Positions 41,540 through 53,340 are shown, numbered from the stretch's first letter. The stretch: DNA of 64,000 nucleotides from Kappaphycus alvarezii (GCA_002205965.3 NADL03000683.1:930001-994000), one strand, 5' to 3'. Made by a program: numbers and translations. Notes: generated from the sequence alone by a model not told the origin.

Positions 41540-42500
41540 GGAACAGTACTTGGAAAACGTGGAAGAAATCGATATTCGCACGCTTCCCGAGAGCGGTAAC
41601 GTAATATCCTTGCACTATTTTTTCCGCGTCAAACGCGCAGGACAAGCTGATAAGCTCACTCTGAAATGGAAGCTTGCTCCCCATGGTGACAAGGACCGAG
41701 AAAAGGACTTCTTCAGGTCTGACTCTACAACCGCCCAGTTCCCAGTTATCTGCATCGTCCTGTCTGTGGCTGCTCGTTGAAGCTTAAAATCTCCGTAATA
41801 GATATCAAGGGAGCTTATCTTCAGGGAGATAACTTGAACAGAAATGTATACATGCGTCCCCCACGGGGATGGGCACCGTCTCCTCGAATCGTCTGGAAGC
41901 TTATAAAGCCTGCATATGGCATGGTTGAGTCCGGACGAATATGGCAACTGGCAGTCGAGGAGTGGATGACCAGCAAGGGCATTCATGAGATACATGGCAT
42001 TCAACAATTGTTTTTCAAGGGGGATGGAAGAGGATATTTGCTTGTAGTTATGGCCGAAGTTGTTGAGGAATTCTTCATCGCGGGAAGTGAAGAGGCCGTA
42101 AACTGATTCCAAGTGGCCATCGCGAAAACGTTTGACGTGGGACGCTACCTAGTTGCAAAAGATCTGGTATTTATTTACTACCTATTTAACCGTCTCCACA
42201 TACTTCAAGACCCGTACAGTACTTTTCAAATCTCGATGGAAGAGTATCTTTAAAAGATACATCCCATCGTGGCCCTATATCATCGGAAGAAGGGAATGGA
42301 CAGAAACCGGTGCTCTCGAATGGAACTTACGGAGTTCCTCCGCCTCACAGGTTCTTTTAATTACCTAGGGCATGGAGCACTACCACAAGCTGCGTTCTTT
42401 GCAAGCCAACTTCAACAACAATTCAGAAAATTCCTGACCCTGGTTGAAACTTACCGTCCGAAGTCTCGTAACAGCGAACAAGGTGCTATCTGAGGTCCAA
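41540..42500 (+). CDS. copia A reverse transcriptase region, fossil
   Basis: 41777-42106 carries KISVIDIKGAYLQGDNLNRN and the PRIVWKLIKPAYGMVESGRIW block of copia RT. Flanking frames carry ARYVPESGNVISLHYFF-like and LTEFLRLTGSFNYLGHGALP (connector) sequence. Broken. Confidence 0.7.
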
Positions 42501-42513
42501 GCCGTAGTCCCCA

Positions 42514-43105
42514 TCATCTTGTACCAGTCGTCGAACAATCTGAGCAATCCGTGCTACATAGCCTTCTCAGATGCAAGCCAAGGTAAGACGGCTTATGTAC
42601 AGACAGGATACATATCGGGATTGTACCTGCCAGCGGGGGTGGATCGGTCTTCCATGTCATTGATTGGCTTAGTAAGAAGCAAAGCACATTTTCGTTCTCA
42701 TCGATTGGGGCAGAGATCCTCGCTACCGCTACATCTGCTGATAGAGGCTCCTTAATGGCAGAGCAACTCCAAGTTCTGCACAACAGCAAGGTAGAACTGC
42801 CTCTTGTCCTGACTGTCGATTCCTATGGACTATATAGTACGATAACCACCTTACATGAAGATGCGGACTACCGCTTACGGCCAAATTTCTGCCGAATAAG
42901 AGACTCGTACGAGACGGGAGAGATCGCAGTACTCCAATGGGTCCCAGGTACAGATAAAATCGCAGATGCATTAACGAAGAGAAATATTGCGATGTACAAG
43001 AGGCTTAGTGAAGTCCTTACTTCAGGCTTCCTCCACCAGGAGATAGCGGAGAAAGGAGAGAGATCAAAGTTTAGAACAAGACAAGCGTTATACTTGAATA
43101 TGTAG
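42514..43105 (+). CDS. copia A RNase H region
   Basis: CYIAFSDASQGKT (first Asp), then LVLTVDSYGLYSTITTLHE and IAVLQWVPGTDKIADALTKRN, the normal end of the copia polyprotein. The true coding region of the element stops here, 1.6 kb before the 3' LTR. Confidence 0.75.
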
Positions 43106-43147
43106 TAAGAAGGACTCAATCGTTGTCGCTCTCAGCCGCCCTTCTCC

Positions 43148-43774
43148 TTATCCTCCACTTCGACTCCTCCCAACTCTCTTCCTCTGGCGAGAGGCCTTCT
43201 TCTTTTCGCGGCTTGAATGAGATTTAAGGTTTCTGGCGCCAGTCTTCTGCTTGACAAGACGGCGTATGTCAGACACGGCCTCAAGTCTAAAGCCATCAAC
43301 TACGCAGACATCTAAGACACCTTCTCGAAGCTGGAGCGCAAACTCTTCGGCCAAATTGAAAACCAAACAGGCACGGATGTCCACGCATTCCACATGTGCC
43401 ATCTTCTCACTGCACGGATCAATTATCTCGAGTATCAAAAGGTAGATCCTGGATTCCAGAGAGCTAAGGTGATGAGAGATGAAGCAAGGATCTTTGCTTC
43501 CCAACGACACTCTTTGAAGGGTGAAGCGACCATCAAGACGCTCTGACCAAGCCGCCGCGGAACCAAGGCTACAAATGCCATCTAGGGGAAGCTCCAAGAG
43601 CCTTTTTGCTGCCAGAATGCTATCGAGCGACTTAATGGCATTGGCCAAGACAGCAAAAAAACACATTCCGTCGTTACTCTTGACAAAGACCGGATAATTT
43701 CGCTGCATGAAGCGAGCAGCCTGCTTGAAGTCAATTATTGCACCCGGAATGGCAACCTTGTGGGCTCTATTCAA
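43148..43774 (-). CDS. antisense ORF in the 3' region of copia A
   Basis: A 208-codon frame on the strand opposite to copia A, between its RNase H and 3' LTR. It is not a shadow of pol because pol ends at 43105. The N-terminal two thirds looks globular (SNDGMCFFAVLANAIKSLD, SRIYLLILEIIDPCSEK, DVCVVDGFRLEAVSDI). The C-terminus is strongly basic (REKKKASRQRKRVGRSRSG), like a nuclear or nucleolar signal. Family not recognised. Further minus-strand coding-looking sequence extends upstream to about 44460, degraded. It could be a captured host gene or an antisense regulatory ORF. Confidence 0.45.
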   Translation of the reverse strand: MNRAHKVAIPGAIIDFKQAARFMQRNYPVFVKSNDGMCFFAVLANAIKSLDSILAAKRLLELPLDGICSLGSAAAWSERLDGRFTLQRVSLGSKDPCFISHHLSSLESRIYLLILEIIDPCSEKMAHVECVDIRACLVFNLAEEFALQLREGVLDVCVVDGFRLEAVSDIRRLVKQKTGARNLKSHSSREKKKASRQRKRVGRSRSGG

Positions 43775-44684
43775 ATGAACTCGGCATTAGCTATCAAGCT
43801 TTTCCGGGAAAAGACCATGCTATCCCGCCGAACGTCGAAGGAGTAGCTTGGGGTGCTGAATGGAGCTCCCAGGACGCTCTTCAATTTCGGATGCTATGGG
43901 ACTCCCTGGCTCGAGAACATCGACAACGGAGTGCGCCTGCAGGGAGAATAACTTCATTGGCTAGTACATCCGAGGTTCACCCCAAAGCTGGTCAGTAGCA
44001 TAATGCCGACCGGCCGTCCACCCATTTCACACCCTTGAAGCCAGAACAATCCGCTTGATACTATACGAACGTACTTCAAAACCAAGTTCTCCCCAATCAT
44101 TGTCCAAAAACCGAAGACGAGCCAGATCATAATCATCCATTCTTCCCGGCCAGTACCGCAAGAACCCAAAGATGTCCTCCTCGATCTGCTAACCATCTGA
44201 CCGAATCGCCACTCGCGCCAACAATCCCCTTGCGAACCAGACGTGATTTTGAGTATCATGCACCGCTACCTGCAGCGCATCGTCCATTAGTTGCACCGCC
44301 TTTACCCGCCGCGCGCACCCCTTGTTTCAGATGAGGAGCCTTTTGGGTAGTCCGTTCGTACCACGGACGTGTGTAGCATCACAGTGATGCCGTCGGGGCC
44401 CGCCAGAGGCTCCAGCCCCGGCTGAGGATGCGCGATTCCCGTTGTCGCTCATCGCCAAGAGAAGGGCAATCGTAAGGGTGCAATAATGAGAAAGGTTGGA
44501 GGTTAGAAATTGAGCTTGCATAGGGTTGAAAGGGCGGTAAAGGGAGAGAAAGCGAGGAGAATGGGTATATCTCGACAAACTGTGACGTTTAGTTTACTCG
44601 AAATGGTCGCAAAAAGGCTTGTGGCAAAAATTTGCGCGAGAAAGTCCGCTACAAATGTAAGTCGATATCCCGCAATGGGGGGTG

Positions 44685-44991
44685 TGTGAGCCGATCTACA
44701 CTAAATTGGCCTTACTGAATACTGTGAGGATGCGTCCAACGAGTGGATGCTGGACCGTCGGCGTCGAGAGGTGTTCCATGGATGGAACGCTACTAAAGGC
44801 CGGGAGTGCCTGAAGGTCAAGGGACCAGACTCTGTGGGGGTTCACTACCCGCTCACTTGCCTCGCTCCTTCTCCACTCTCATCCCCGGCTCCACACCGTC
44901 CAATTCGTGCCTTCTCCTTCTACTCTTACTCTCTACTTCTACGTCGCTCCCCATTCGCTTCCACCCTGCTCCATGACGCCATGAACTAATA
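44685..44991 (+). repeat. copia A 3' LTR
   Basis: Starts TGTGAGCCGATCTACAC after a purine tract (AATGGGGGGT) and ends ...GAACTAATA. TTCG and the remainder of the copia B LTR follow. Confidence 0.75.
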
Positions 44992-45285
44992 GTTCGGTGT
45001 ACCTACGCCACAGAATTTATAGACATTAACTGCAGTAGATGTTTATGGATACTCTAGAGAGGTTTTTATCCTAGTAGACACAGCTTTCCGCGCATGCTAG
45101 GGATGTTCGACGGTGCCAGGATTGTGTATTAGTAGTGCGACTGTCGCACTCTGGTGAGTAAAGGGAAGACATACTAGGCATTTTTATCAACACACAACTA
45201 AAATTTCAAAGCAAAAATCTTTGAGTTTTTTTCAGAGTCTCCCGCAAGCGGCACTCTGTATTTCGTTTCTTTTGAAATCCACGAA
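44992..45285 (+). repeat. copia B 5' LTR, right piece
   Basis: Matches 50840-51135. Shared words are CCACAGAAT, GGATACTCTAGA, CGCGCATGCTAGGGATG, GGTGCCAGGATTGTGTAT and TTTTTATCAACACACAACTA. The two pieces together make about 437 bases against 435 for the 3' LTR. Confidence 0.75.
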
Positions 45286-46553
45286 AACCCGGATTTACCC
45301 GTGGTTTCAAGTAGGTTTTTGCACTTTGCAGTGAGCCTAATCCTATCGATTACAGCTTACAGCGGTGTTTACAGCTACATGTAAGCTTGCAAATTCTAAC
45401 CATACTATTTACTCTTCTATTTTCTGAACACTCTGTAGTACCCGAACACCGCATTGAAGCTCTATAGTGCCCCACCATGTGCCAGGCCCGGCGCTAGTTT
45501 TTTCTAGATCCAGACCCGCCAAGGTAGAAAGCGTTCATTTGTCCTGTAGCTCCCTCTGCGACTGGTTGCGAGCCTTCAACAGTAGAAAATGCTCAAAGGT
45601 GTCCATCACGCTCTCAGTCAGCTCCTTGAACTCTTCTACCCCTCTTCAGCTGCCACTTGTCCCAAATGTGGCCAATGAGACAGAAATTGAGACCAATCCA
45701 AAACTGCCAAGCGTAACATTGAAAAATCCCACTTCCAACAATATTTCGTCACGTGGGATTTCTTTGACCAATCAGAACGCCCCTTTTATGGTAACAGCCA
45801 ATCAGGTGTCAGCAGATAAGGAGAAAGCCATTGAAAAAATGACAAATGGAACCCGAAAAACCCCCACTCTGAATTAAGTCCCAGACACCAACCAGGAGCT
45901 GCGTCATGTGTCATGCGTACCACTTATGCCGCAGAACGGCGTCAAGAGAGTATTGAACGAAGGACAGGGACGTCTGCCTATTCGAAAGCGCCGTAAGCAG
46001 GACCGCCGCTTTGCGTTCCGGGCCGGTGTTACCAGGAAGACTTCACCGCGAGGGCCTAAGGCGAAGAGGTACAGTAAGCTGTGCAAAGTCACCTGCAACA
46101 GACAGAGGAAATATATCTACCATCGCCTTAGCCTGAAGCCCTTGAATACGTGATATCGAGAAAGACCCACCGCACTAAAAGACTTTCTCCCAGAGCTTCG
46201 AGAGCCTCCCTCACGTACAGCGCCATTTTATTGGAAAAGCCTGTAAGGCCCAATTAGCAGATAATCTTTAGTTCAAGTCTGCCTGCGTGGATTTAGTGCA
46301 GTAAAACTGGTCTTGATTTTAAAAGAAATCCTTTGCGCCAAAATACATTGAAAAATATTGAAATTGAAAAAACTGAAAAATAAAAAAATCCCAGAGTAGA
46401 GTACACTGCACTTGATGGAACAACCCCCCCTGAAAAGGAGTTTTAAGTCAGAATGCACACGTGAAATAGACCAGACAAAGGCAATCAAAAATAAAGAAAA
46501 CTAAAAAGGGGAACAAAATAACGAAATAAAGCACATGAAGGGGAATAATTAAG
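45286..46553 (+). other. copia B leader, two small ORFs
   Basis: 1.27 kb between LTR and gag, long for this family. A 136-codon Ser/Thr/Asn-rich frame lies at 45467-45877 and an 81-codon very basic frame (PIRKRRKQDRRFAFRAGVTRK, truncated here) at 45908-46153. Neither is recognised. They may be leader ORFs or come from another insertion. Confidence 0.3.
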
Positions 46554-47276
46554 TTGAATTTCACTGTACTGAACAGAATGAGATTTGGGCAAGGTATTGG
46601 CCAGTATAACGACGTCCAGCGCGGATTTGCGGAGCGCGTTCATGACTATGAGGCAGCTACCAGTCTGAACGGTGCTGACCTCATGGAACTCATTTTAGAG
46701 AATTATCCGCCCACGCTACTCTTTGGTTCGTCCAAGCTCTGTATTATGAAAATCCTGCGCAGGTTTTTAGCCTTATCGACGACAAAGGGGGTCAAAAAAG
46801 CGTCACATGAGTCGGACATATTCCTCGAAACAGTCGAATCTACTTTATATTCCACTGATGACCTCTTCAACGCCGTGAGATGCATTGATTACAATTTATC
46901 TCTAGGAAATTCACAGCATACAGGAATTAAATTGGTTCAAAGGGTGTCTAGTGGCAGTTCAACGGGCTCAGATCACCCATCTGAGAACAAAATATACCAT
47001 TATATATCTCAGAGATTCAGAGACGAAAGCAAGAAATTCTTTGGGGTCTTAGGCGAATGTTTGACTGAGTATATCTCAGGATACGTCTATGATTACCAGG
47101 ACAATTCTTTGAAGCCAGTGCAACGCCTCAAATACATACACACCCTCCTTACCGGCAACGCAAAAAGTTTCTACACCCGACACGTGGATGGAAACTTCCA
47201 AGACCTCTGTCAGGCCATCAAAGTTTTACAAGAAGAGGGTAACTCGGCATCTCGCCAGAACTGCATAGCCATATAA
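46554..47276 (+). CDS. copia B gag region
   Basis: 240 codons uninterrupted. The core KKFFGVLGECLTEYISGYVYDYQ and QRLKYIHTLLTGNAKSFYTRHV is shared with copia 1 (minus, 21.4 kb) and fragment F (11.5 kb). The start codon listed follows an AT-rich stretch, and earlier in-frame starts are not obvious. Confidence 0.65.
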   Translation: MNFTVLNRMRFGQGIGQYNDVQRGFAERVHDYEAATSLNGADLMELILENYPPTLLFGSSKLCIMKILRRFLALSTTKGVKKASHESDIFLETVESTLYSTDDLFNAVRCIDYNLSLGNSQHTGIKLVQRVSSGSSTGSDHPSENKIYHYISQRFRDESKKFFGVLGECLTEYISGYVYDYQDNSLKPVQRLKYIHTLLTGNAKSFYTRHVDGNFQDLCQAIKVLQEEGNSASRQNCIAI

Positions 47277-48352
47277 CTCCGATGCCTCATAGTTAGCCAG
47301 TTCCTTACGCCGGACTGCACTGTAAGTGACGCTATTGAAAGGGTCCATGACGAGATATTAAAACTTACACATCACGCCCCAGAACACGCGAGATCTGAGA
47401 GTCACAAAGTGGGTACCTCTAATCCGCTGGTACTGGATATTCCTGGACTAACAATGATTGAATACTGGCAAACACAGGTGATATATCTTACCAAGTACTC
47501 TTAAGCGAGCTGATCGCCCCCGTGCAGTTCGAACAGGAAGAGAAATTGGGACGAATGATGGATCTGAAAAGTCTTTGTTTTTCTTCTGTAAATGAGATTG
47601 ATCCAGTGGTGTGCGGCAGAGGTTCTGAGGTGTTCTGCAATGGACGGGGAAGCTATTCTCGAGATCCCAATGATGTCCTTAGGAGCTATAAATATGAAAC
47701 GCATGGCAAGTCAAGGACGATATGCGAGCACAGGTCGAAATCCGATAGACGCACTACAACGGAATCAGTGGTCATCAGCAAAAATCGCTGCTGGGGTGTG
47801 GTCTTCCTGGAAACAAAGTATCTGATCGACCCGAATCTCTCCCTTAAAATGTTACTCGTAAGGTACAATATTACCAAAAGAGGACCCTACAAAGGCCACG
47901 AAACGTGTTCTTTTTGAGCTTTGCGCCGAGTCAGAGAAACAAAATATGGATAATGATTCGGAAATTATTTAATCCAAGTCCGCCGAAGATTTCTTTTGCG
48001 ACATCATGGACAGCAATGCTGACTCTAACGACCTTGATGGGCAAATATGACAAGATGATTTACACAATGAGCCCTATAACTTGCATGAGCAATTTCTCAT
48101 TATTCTACCGTTCTGTATCACCAAATCCCTCCCTAACGAATGCAATGGAGGATTTTCGGAGAGGAGTACTTTAATAAACCGAAGTACTCCTAAAAAAAGG
48201 CAAACTGTGAAAATTCGGAATCAACCAGCCAAAAGGGAATTTTCTTGCGCCTCTTGAACCAAAAGATGAAAGGGGATAAGAAAAATCCGGACACCTTCTG
48301 CTCAGATTCAAAAGTGTAGGAGGTACTAAATGTCACCATCGACAGGATAAGA

Positions 48353-49790
48353 ATGAGGAGTCGCGCGGAGAGATTTCATGGAATTTTCCTCGATATAAGG
48401 GCTCAAAAATCAGTCATTGGAAAAGCTCAAGCCAATAATTATTGTAGATATATGGGAATCATATTCAAAAGACGACAGCAGAACAAGAACTTCAAATTTG
48501 GGGATGGCAGTTTCATAAGTATTGATAAAATACTAGTAAGGATACCGAACCAAGAGGGTGGCGTCATATGCATCAAAGTGGATTTGGTAGATGCGAATAT
48601 ACCGTTATTGATTGATTGGAATAGAGATTATCGACTCTCATAAAATGATTTTCGATAACGTCGACAGCGTGCTGGTGTCGAAGTCAGCAAATTGAAAAAT
48701 GCAAGTTGTACGAAAAAGAGGACACCTATACGTCGAATGGGATTTAGTGAGATACTGTTTACAAGGGCTCAGCTGAAGCGTCACCATCTTCACTGCTTTC
48801 ATACATAGGTGGGTAAATTATTTAATCTGATATCAAGAACCCAGCCAGAGCAAGGAATACCCGAGACTCGTAAATTAATTGAGGATATCAGCTAGTCCTG
48901 CAAAATGTGCCAGCGCTTTGATCCAGGGCCGAGATTGTTCCAGGTTACTATACCGAGCGGCATGTTCTTCAGTCAGGAGATTGGATATCTTGTATCTCGA
49001 TAATTTACCCGTATCGCATGTGGTGGACACACAAACGCACTTCTCGAACGCAATGTTCCTGCGCAAGTGGTCAACACATGCAGTCTAGAAAGCCTTCCTA
49101 GAGTTCTGGTCAACGATATACACAGACCACCTTCAACGGATGCGCATTGGCCAAGGAAGTCGGTTCTTATCCAAGTCATGGAAGTAACTTATGAAGGAAA
49201 GCGTAATTAAGCGCTCTTTATCAGGCGTTGAGAGCAACAACTCTTTTGGACCAGGAGAACGATATTATGGTCCTATAAACCGAGCATAGCAGAAGATAAG
49301 ATATTCAGAGCCAGCACTTGAGACTGAGTTCGCCCTGAGGCTTAAAATCAAAGCAATGAATTATACCATGAACCCCGACGGACTAGTTTCGTCCCTTCTT
49401 GTGTTCGGTACTTTGCCGAGAATACCCGCTAGTAATAGTCAGCTCACAAACAAGGCTGACCGAATGAGAGCACTGCAGATGGCTTGGACGTAAATGGAAA
49501 CTATAACATCTGAATTGAGGGCCCGGATCCCAATGAACGCAGAGATACCAAATGACTCCAAACAAGAATTAAATGAGGGAAACAAAGTGCCCGTGCATCG
49601 CGAGAACGCTAAACCATGCAAGTGGAAGGGGTCATATGAGATTACTTGTATTGAAGGTAAGCAATTCATCGAGCAAAACAGATAAGAGGTTGAACACTCT
49701 AGGACACAGGTAAAGCCGAACTTTGTTGATCCATCCAGGGACTTGATTGGAACTCAGGTTGCCGAAGTTCTCAATCTTAAGAATCACAAA
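48353..49790 (+). CDS. copia B protease to integrase region, fossil
   Basis: 48353-48643: QKSVIGKAQANNYCRYMG, KFGDGSFISIDKILVRIP and VDLVDANIPLLIDWNRDY, the protease segment. 48879-49088: YLDNLPVSHVVDTQTHFSNA, the first integrase strand. 49200-49690: ESNNSFGPGERYYGPI, LVSSLLVFGTLPRIPA and GNKVPVHRENAKPCKWKGSYEI, the C-terminal part. Broken many times. Confidence 0.7.
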
Positions 49791-49850
49791 TGATACTCTC
49801 GGGGTTTTAGGGAAGCCAATATATAAAGAGCTACAGGGGGTAATTAAGAA

Positions 49851-50690
49851 GTGAACTTTACAGAAAGTGTTGAAAAAGGTTGTATACGTAGACTCCAATA
49901 TATTGACTGGAATATTAGTGCTTTCTGTGAAGAATGTGGGTACCGAGGAGGAATAACAGAAAGATGGTTTCATTGTTCAGGATTGAAAGGAAACAGAAAA
50001 GAGGTTTCTAGCCCACGATGCCACTATTTTGAGACAATGTTCAACGAGAACTCTAGTAGCGGTCTTGATACTTGGATTCGACATCTGTTCGTAAGACTTC
50101 GAGCAAGCTTACTTGTAATCCAAGGGAAACCTCTTGATAAAGGTTTATTTGAAACCTCCTAAGGAGCTTGAGACATCTGACGGATATCTGCTTGAGTTGA
50201 TAAAGCATTTGTACGGAATTTCAGATCCCGGAGACTACTGGAACAAGACTATGAGTCTTTACCTAAGCCAGGAACTAGGAATGAAACCTTTCAATGGTGA
50301 TTTCTCTGTTTTTACCACATATCTAGGTTCTAAAATGATAGAGACAATGGTACGTAAGTTGATGACTTATAGGCTTGCGGAAATGATTATCTTAATAAAA
50401 TGACTGAGTAAATGCTTGCAAAGTTTGTATCTATATAGAAGGTGTACTATGATACCATATTTGCGGGTGTGAGGGCCCCCAAAAAAGCGATGCGTTGTAC
50501 GTCAGGCGTATCAGACGAATAACATACGTCATGTTGGCGTTAAGCTAACTTCGAAAAATCCTGCTGATGTGTTTCCGAAGGTTGCGAAATGCGTGGCACT
50601 CATCAGAGTCTTTTCTCAAAACAGATGTGATTTAACAGTCGAACAGCGAATCCTACAATCGGATGTACAACAGAGAAAGAATATGGGCAA
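49851..50690 (+). CDS. copia B RT / RNase H region, reduced fossil
   Basis: RLRASLLVIQGKP near 50110, then VYLKPPKELETSDGYLLELIKHLYGISDPGDYWNKT at 50140-50250 (copia RT), then HVGVKLTSKNPADVFPKV near 50540 (RNase H end). The region is much shorter than a full RT/RNase H, so internal sequence has been lost. Confidence 0.65.
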
Positions 50691-50700
50691 CAGGAGGAAG

Positions 50701-51135
50701 TATAGGATAAAATCTACGCGTATGCCTCTCGTGCACATATTACAGCATACTGTAGTCCTCGCTACTGCACCCTTTTATGAGGGTGTAATTCTACATAATC
50801 TTTCTATACAGTAAGTACTACATTTATACTTCTATCTATTTTCGGTCTGTCTGCCCCACAGAATCTATATATATTTACTACTGTAGGTATTTACGGATAC
50901 TCTAGAAATATTTTAATCCTAATATACACAGCTTCCCGCGCATGCTAGGGATGGTCTACGGTGCCAGGATTGTGTATAAGTAGTTCGATTGTTGCTCTGG
51001 TGAGTAAAACGAGAACCAACTACAAATTTTTATCAACACACAACTAAAATTTCAAAGCATCAAAGCCTTTGTATTTCTTTCAGAGTTGCCGGCAAGCGCC
51101 AATCTGTTTTTTTGTCTACTTTGCAACTCACGACA
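50701..51135 (+). repeat. copia B 3' LTR
   Basis: 435 bases from TATAGGATAAAATC to ...CTCACGACA, preceded by a purine-rich GGGCAACAGGAGGAAG. Uninterrupted counterpart of the split 5' LTR. Confidence 0.7.
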
Positions 51136-51839
51136 GGTAGGGCTGACTTCTGCATCACTTCAAAACCGACTACATCTTCCGTTACTGTGTTGACACATTT
51201 TTTGAGTCGATTGTAGTTGTTCTATAAAATTTAGGATTGATAATGGTAATGAAAATAATATGACAATAACTCGTTTATTCATGATCGAATATATCCTCCA
51301 ACAGCAAAAACACCTAACACTTCCCCTCCTCCAAAAATGAACTGTTTGATACTCCCATAGGATATCAGCCTGCAAAGGCGAAAAACGGCCTAATGATAAG
51401 CTTCAAATTGCAAAGCACCCAAACCTTTCCATTTTTCGTGGATTTAAAACACTCCAAATTTCCCCCAAACCTTTCCCTCTTCCAAAAATTAAAAAAATCA
51501 ACCTTCCCCTCCATCACCTATTCCACGTGGAGAGTGTCACAATCTGTCTTACCTCCATGGTGGAGAACGCATCAGGGTCACTAGTCGAGCCTTGGACCAA
51601 TACCCTATGACAAGGGCCATTCTCTTTCAACGAAACGCTGCTTTGATGGTTATTTCAAACGAGCCATACCTGTTGACTGGGCTAGCGGCTATATTTTGGT
51701 AGGTAGAAGAGCTTCATTATTTGTACTGTAAGTCTTGAAGCATAAATTGTAAACTGTTTCATAGGACTCACAACTTTCACACATACTCACAGTAAACCAA
51801 CCTCTTTTCGGCCTTATCTGCATGGATAGCAGGCGCACC
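51136..51839. other. no gene; several motif copies on the minus strand
   Basis: Read on the minus strand, 51268-51345 has GGGGAAGTGTTAGGTGTTTT, then TTGGAGGATATATTCGATC. 51400-51515 has three loosely tandem units built on GGAAAGGTTTGGG(G/T). No ORF of substance. Confidence 0.45.
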
Positions 51840-52420
51840 GCTTATGAAACTTCTAAAACTGGACGGAGGAATCAAACCAATCGCCGTGGCGAGGCCTTTC
51901 GTCGCTTGGTGTGAGGAACATTTATTTATCTCCTGACTACAAGACTGGCTTTGTATGCAGATGTTTGCTCACCCGCATTCCCGACAAGGCTTCAGAAAAC
52001 ATTCAGCCACTAAATTTGGGAGTATCGACGTTGGGAGGACCTGAGGCAGTTGTTCACTCTATACGGCGACTTTATGAGGAGCATGCTGAATCGGCATAGT
52101 ATGCACTATTAATGGTTGACCTTCAAAACCCCTGTAACTTGGTCAACCGCAGCTCGTTTTTGAAGGAAGCCGAGCAGAGGTTCCCGTCTTACCTTGGGTT
52201 CATTACACGTACGCGGTAAACTCGGGTCATATGTGGTGTGGGGATGTGCTCCAGATATGCTCCGGAGCGTGGTAGGCGTGCAGCAAGGGGATCCTCTTGG
52301 TCCACCTTTATTCTCCCATTTGCTGCAAAATGGGGAATGTTTGGGTGCTTTAATATTTGAAAGATGTGTTAGGTTGGGGCCCGGAGTATCCTAGAGAGTT
52401 ACCGGTGATGGAAAGTACTA
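51840..52420 (+). mobile_element. LINE reverse transcriptase fragment
   Basis: In order, over more than one frame: LGVSTLGGPEAVVHSIRRLYEEHAESA-like sequence (about 52010), LLMVDLQNPCNLVNRSSFLKEA (about 52110, first catalytic Asp region), and VVGVQQGDPLGPPLFSHLL (about 52270-52320). The YxDD box is not reached. It is on the same strand as the LINE tail at 54.7 kb; the two could be halves of one element separated by about 2.3 kb. Confidence 0.65.
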
Positions 52421-52493
52421 TTTGCCGGCAAATTTACCTGATATCTTGTATGAAGAAAAGTGCTTTGAACATACCACGAGATATGCCCACCCC

Positions 52494-52757
52494 TTACTCA
52501 TCCTTCTCCCTACCAATTTCTAACCAATCCAGATCGGCAACGACACCACCGACGTCGTCACCTTTGGAAGAGTTGAGATCGGACCAGTCCGTCCAGTGAG
52601 CAGGCACCCACAAATGCTCCGTGCCGTATGGTCCCATCACACGCAGGTTAGTGTCTTTATCCGTGGCCGTAGTAAACTCATTCTCACGCTGTTTTAAATG
52701 AAAATTTGGGCATACTGCGCTGGCTACGCTGCCACTCTGCGCTGGCTGGGCTTGCAT
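52494..52757 (-). CDS. unidentified ORF, possible exon
   Basis: 87 codons. PYGTEHLWVPAHWTDWSDLN and KGDDVGGVVADLDWLEIG have the balanced composition of real protein, unlike neighbouring chance frames. No family recognised. The upstream end runs into a local CTGCGCTGGCT-type repeat (52700-52795). Confidence 0.25.
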   Translation of the reverse strand: MQAQPAQSGSVASAVCPNFHLKQRENEFTTATDKDTNLRVMGPYGTEHLWVPAHWTDWSDLNSSKGDDVGGVVADLDWLEIGREKDE

Positions 52758-52918
52758 GCTGGGCTGGATGAGTTGGCATGCTGCACTGGCTGCGCTGTCA
52801 CTGCAATTACAATTTTATTTTCAATTATTTTTAGAGGGATGCTTTGCACGTTACTGTAGCGGTGCCAATAGGGCACATAGGTACTGTGTAGGTGCTACGA
52901 ATTGTGAGGTTTGAGAAC

Positions 52919-52927
52919 TCTATATAA
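52919..52927 (+). promoter_or_regulatory. candidate TATA box
   Basis: CTATATAAGG at about 52918-52927, preceded by GC-poor sequence. Downstream there are two TCTACCGTAG words (about 53041 and 53080) but no clear ORF, so this may be the promoter of an unrecognised LTR. Confidence 0.25.
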
Positions 52928-53204
52928 GGGGCTGTTTTCATGAAATGATAGGAGTACTTGGGGGGCCAGCAAGCTATAGTGGGACGCTCACCAAACTAAG
53001 TCGCACACAACACAGAGTGTAAAGGGAGTTTGCAGAAAGGTCTACCGTAGAACTTCCCACAGCCTTTACGTCTACCGTAGCACTTTAGTCGCTCGCAACG
53101 ACTCTCACGTCGGGTAGTTAGTGGTTTTTTTTCATTTAGCGCCATTTTCACCCTGTCACACACCATGACGTCTGCCCAAGTCTGCCCATAGACGCCTTTG
53201 GGGA

Positions 53205-53340
53205 AAGGTTAGGGTGTTTTCCTCTTGAAAGATGTATTCGATCTATCCCATAGTCTTCCAGAAAACCACAATCGTCTCAAAAAGGTATGAAAGCACAGCT
53301 TGGGTGTTTTTTGGAAATCGGCGTCTTCCACCAAGGTGGA
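53205..53340 (+). repeat. copy of the short interspersed unit
   Basis: GGGGAAAGGTTAGGGTGTTTT, then GATGTATTCGATCTATCCC and ATAGTCTTCCAGAAAACCA: the same parts as the insert at 35182-35289. A partial second motif (CTTGGGTGTTTTTTGGAAAT) follows at about 53300. Confidence 0.5.

Larger units (their letters stand above)
37807..44991 (+). mobile_element. Ty1/copia element A, fossil, inserted in copia B
   Basis: A 7.2 kb copia element inside the 5' LTR of copia B. LTRs are 37807-38119 and 44685-44991, about a tenth diverged. TTCG occurs on both sides as a short target duplication. Order: gag (38123-39270), protease and integrase (39326-41500), RT (41540-42500), RNase H (42514-43105), then 1.5 kb of extra sequence holding an antisense ORF, a purine tract (44674-44683) and the 3' LTR. 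Broken, with roughly eight or more breaks. Confidence 0.8.
37664..51135 (+). mobile_element. Ty1/copia element B, fossil, hosts copia A
   Basis: The outer copia element. Its 5' LTR is in two pieces (37664-37806 and 44992-45285) around copia A; the 3' LTR is 50701-51135. The internal order is gag (46554-47276), protease (about 48350-48640), integrase (about 48880-49750), a reduced RT (about 49850-50400) and the RNase H end (about 50500-50680). The LTRs are diverged at roughly a quarter of positions, so the insertion is old. More than ten breaks. Confidence 0.75.
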
